64,000 bases of DNA. It comes from Luminiphilus sp. (lineage in GTDB: Bacteria > Pseudomonadota > Gammaproteobacteria > Pseudomonadales > Halieaceae). This document shows positions 63,180 through 64,000 of the stretch, piece after piece. Where the stretch lies: NCBI GenBank assembly GCA_029242325.1, contig JAQWUD010000009.1, positions 1 through 64,000 on the forward strand. The letters are read 5' to 3'. A program made the translations under genes and the position numbers. Position 1 is the first letter of the stretch, and each line of letters starts with the position of its first letter. The notes below the pieces were generated by a model. That model had not been told where the DNA came from, searched no databases, and saw only the letters and a program-made list of their open reading frames with translations.

Positions 63180-64000
63180 TCAGGCTCGGGCCCGCCAATG
63201 ATCAACCCCATCGATTGCCGATCGGGTTGCCCGGTCCTCATCCTCAAGCTTGATAAGGTGCGCCAGCAACGACAGCTTGGCCCACTCATGCATCATGGGA
63301 TCCACGTCATCGTAAACCCGCACCACCAAATGATCGAGTGAACTGGACGACTCATCCAGCGCGGCAGCCACCTTAACCTCGCGCATCAAACGATGCCGGA
63401 TCAATTTCTCCACCTCGCGAGGGCAATCTGGAATTAGCTCACCGTGACCCGGCGCAACACACTTTACCGGGTAGTCGAGGAGCCGCCGCAAAGAGGCAAT
63501 ATAGTGGGCCATGTTGCCACCAGGAGGCACAATCACGACAGTGGAGCCGTCCATGATGTGATCACCTGCAAACACCATGCCCTCCTCCTCGAGCAGATAA
63601 CATACATGGTTATCGACATGGCCCGGGGTGCGAATCGCTCGTAGGGTCCAGCCTTCCCCCGACACTGTGTCGTCATCCTCAATCTGGGCGGTGGGCTGAA
63701 AGGTCAAATCCTGGTGCCGATCGTCCTCTGTGACGCGACCCACCAATGAAGCTCCCGTTGCCTCAGCGAGCAGTGCCGCGCCGGGCGAGTGATCCGGGTG
63801 GGTGTGTGTACAGGCAATACAGCGCAACTGATCGCCCACACAATCGAGGATTGCCTTGATATGAGTGTCTACTGCAGGCCCCGGATCAATCACAACGAGA
63901 TCAGTTTGTCCCACCACGTAGGTGTTAGTGCCCGGCCCTGTCATGGGACCGGGGTTAGGGGCCACAATCCGCCGCACCCGCTCAGACAGCGCTTTTACCT
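63180..64000 (-). CDS. Metallo-beta-lactamase-fold hydrolase, LACTB2-like, cut by the window edge
   Basis: The frame stays open past a GTG at 63977 to the right edge, so the true start lies outside the window. The visible part has NPGPMTGPGTNTYVVG near its N-terminus, the metal motif HTHPDHSPGAALLAEATG (HxHxDH), a second His in TPGHVDNHVCYLL, and Asp in MVFAGDHIMDGSTVV, followed by a winged-helix-like C-terminal tail (VEKLIRHRLMREVKVAAALD). LACTB2-type proteins are endoribonucleases or thioester hydrolases. Its pairing with the acyl-CoA ligase hints at a thioesterase, which is inferred. Confidence 0.82.
   Translation of the reverse strand, partial: VKALSERVRRIVAPNPGPMTGPGTNTYVVGQTDLVVIDPGPAVDTHIKAILDCVGDQLRCIACTHTHPDHSPGAALLAEATGASLVGRVTEDDRHQDLTFQPTAQIEDDDTVSGEGWTLRAIRTPGHVDNHVCYLLEEEGMVFAGDHIMDGSTVVIVPPGGNMAHYIASLRRLLDYPVKCVAPGHGELIPDCPREVEKLIRHRLMREVKVAAALDESSSSLDHLVVRVYDDVDPMMHEWAKLSLLAHLIKLEDEDRATRSAIDGVDHWRARA

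Overview
This window looks like the chromosome of an aerobic marine gammaproteobacterium. That rests on the gammaproteobacterial start of 16S rRNA, the murJ/ribF-ileS-lspA-fkpB-ispH order, class II IlvC, MsrPQ, a type II secretion operon, sigma32-type heat-shock promoters and strongly acidic secreted proteins. An OM60/NOR5-like (Halieaceae) origin is my inference and cannot be proven from this sequence. There are no insertion sequences, integrases, tRNAs or CRISPR arrays, and nearly all space is chromosomal genes, mostly on the minus strand.

Region by region. 1-500: the 5' end of a 16S rRNA gene running off the left edge, with its leader and two tandem promoters. 0.5-9.4 kb: msrQ-msrP-pssA, then ilvC and a membrane pyrophosphatase on plus, then ilvIH on minus. 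9.8-11.7 kb: a reduced minor-pilin cluster. 11.8-17.3 kb: clpB with a sigma32 promoter, pgeF, rluD and divergent bamD. 17.3-31.8 kb: nadE, a lone FimT-like pilin, the ispH-fkpB-lspA-ileS-ribF block, murJ, nudF-pyrB, sbcB and class I fumarase. 31.8-38.8 kb: a coiled-coil membrane protein, an ectonucleotide phosphodiesterase-like enzyme, a urate-oxidase-type membrane protein, groSL with a sigma32 promoter plus a CIRCE-like element, fxsA and an AmpG-like transporter.

38.8-61.4 kb is the most interesting part and is devoted to the cell surface and secretion. It starts with a protein that fuses a polysaccharide deacetylase to a sulfotransferase. A periplasmic PpiC foldase, a Gly-rich secreted protein and a large acidic secreted protein follow, then a small Cys-rich ORF absent from standard gene sizes. 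Next come an NTF2-like lipoprotein and a complete type II secretion operon in the order gspE-F-G-H-I-J-K-L-M-C-D. The region ends with a second sulfotransferase that converges on a 1546-residue protein holding four glycosyltransferase domains and a central coiled coil. Together these suggest, by inference, synthesis and modification of a sulfated surface glycan alongside secretion of surface proteins. The right edge holds an acyl-CoA ligase of the DmdB-like type and a truncated metallo-beta-lactamase-fold hydrolase.

Limits: functions were assigned by reading motifs and remembered family features, without database searches. Promoters and terminators were found by eye.
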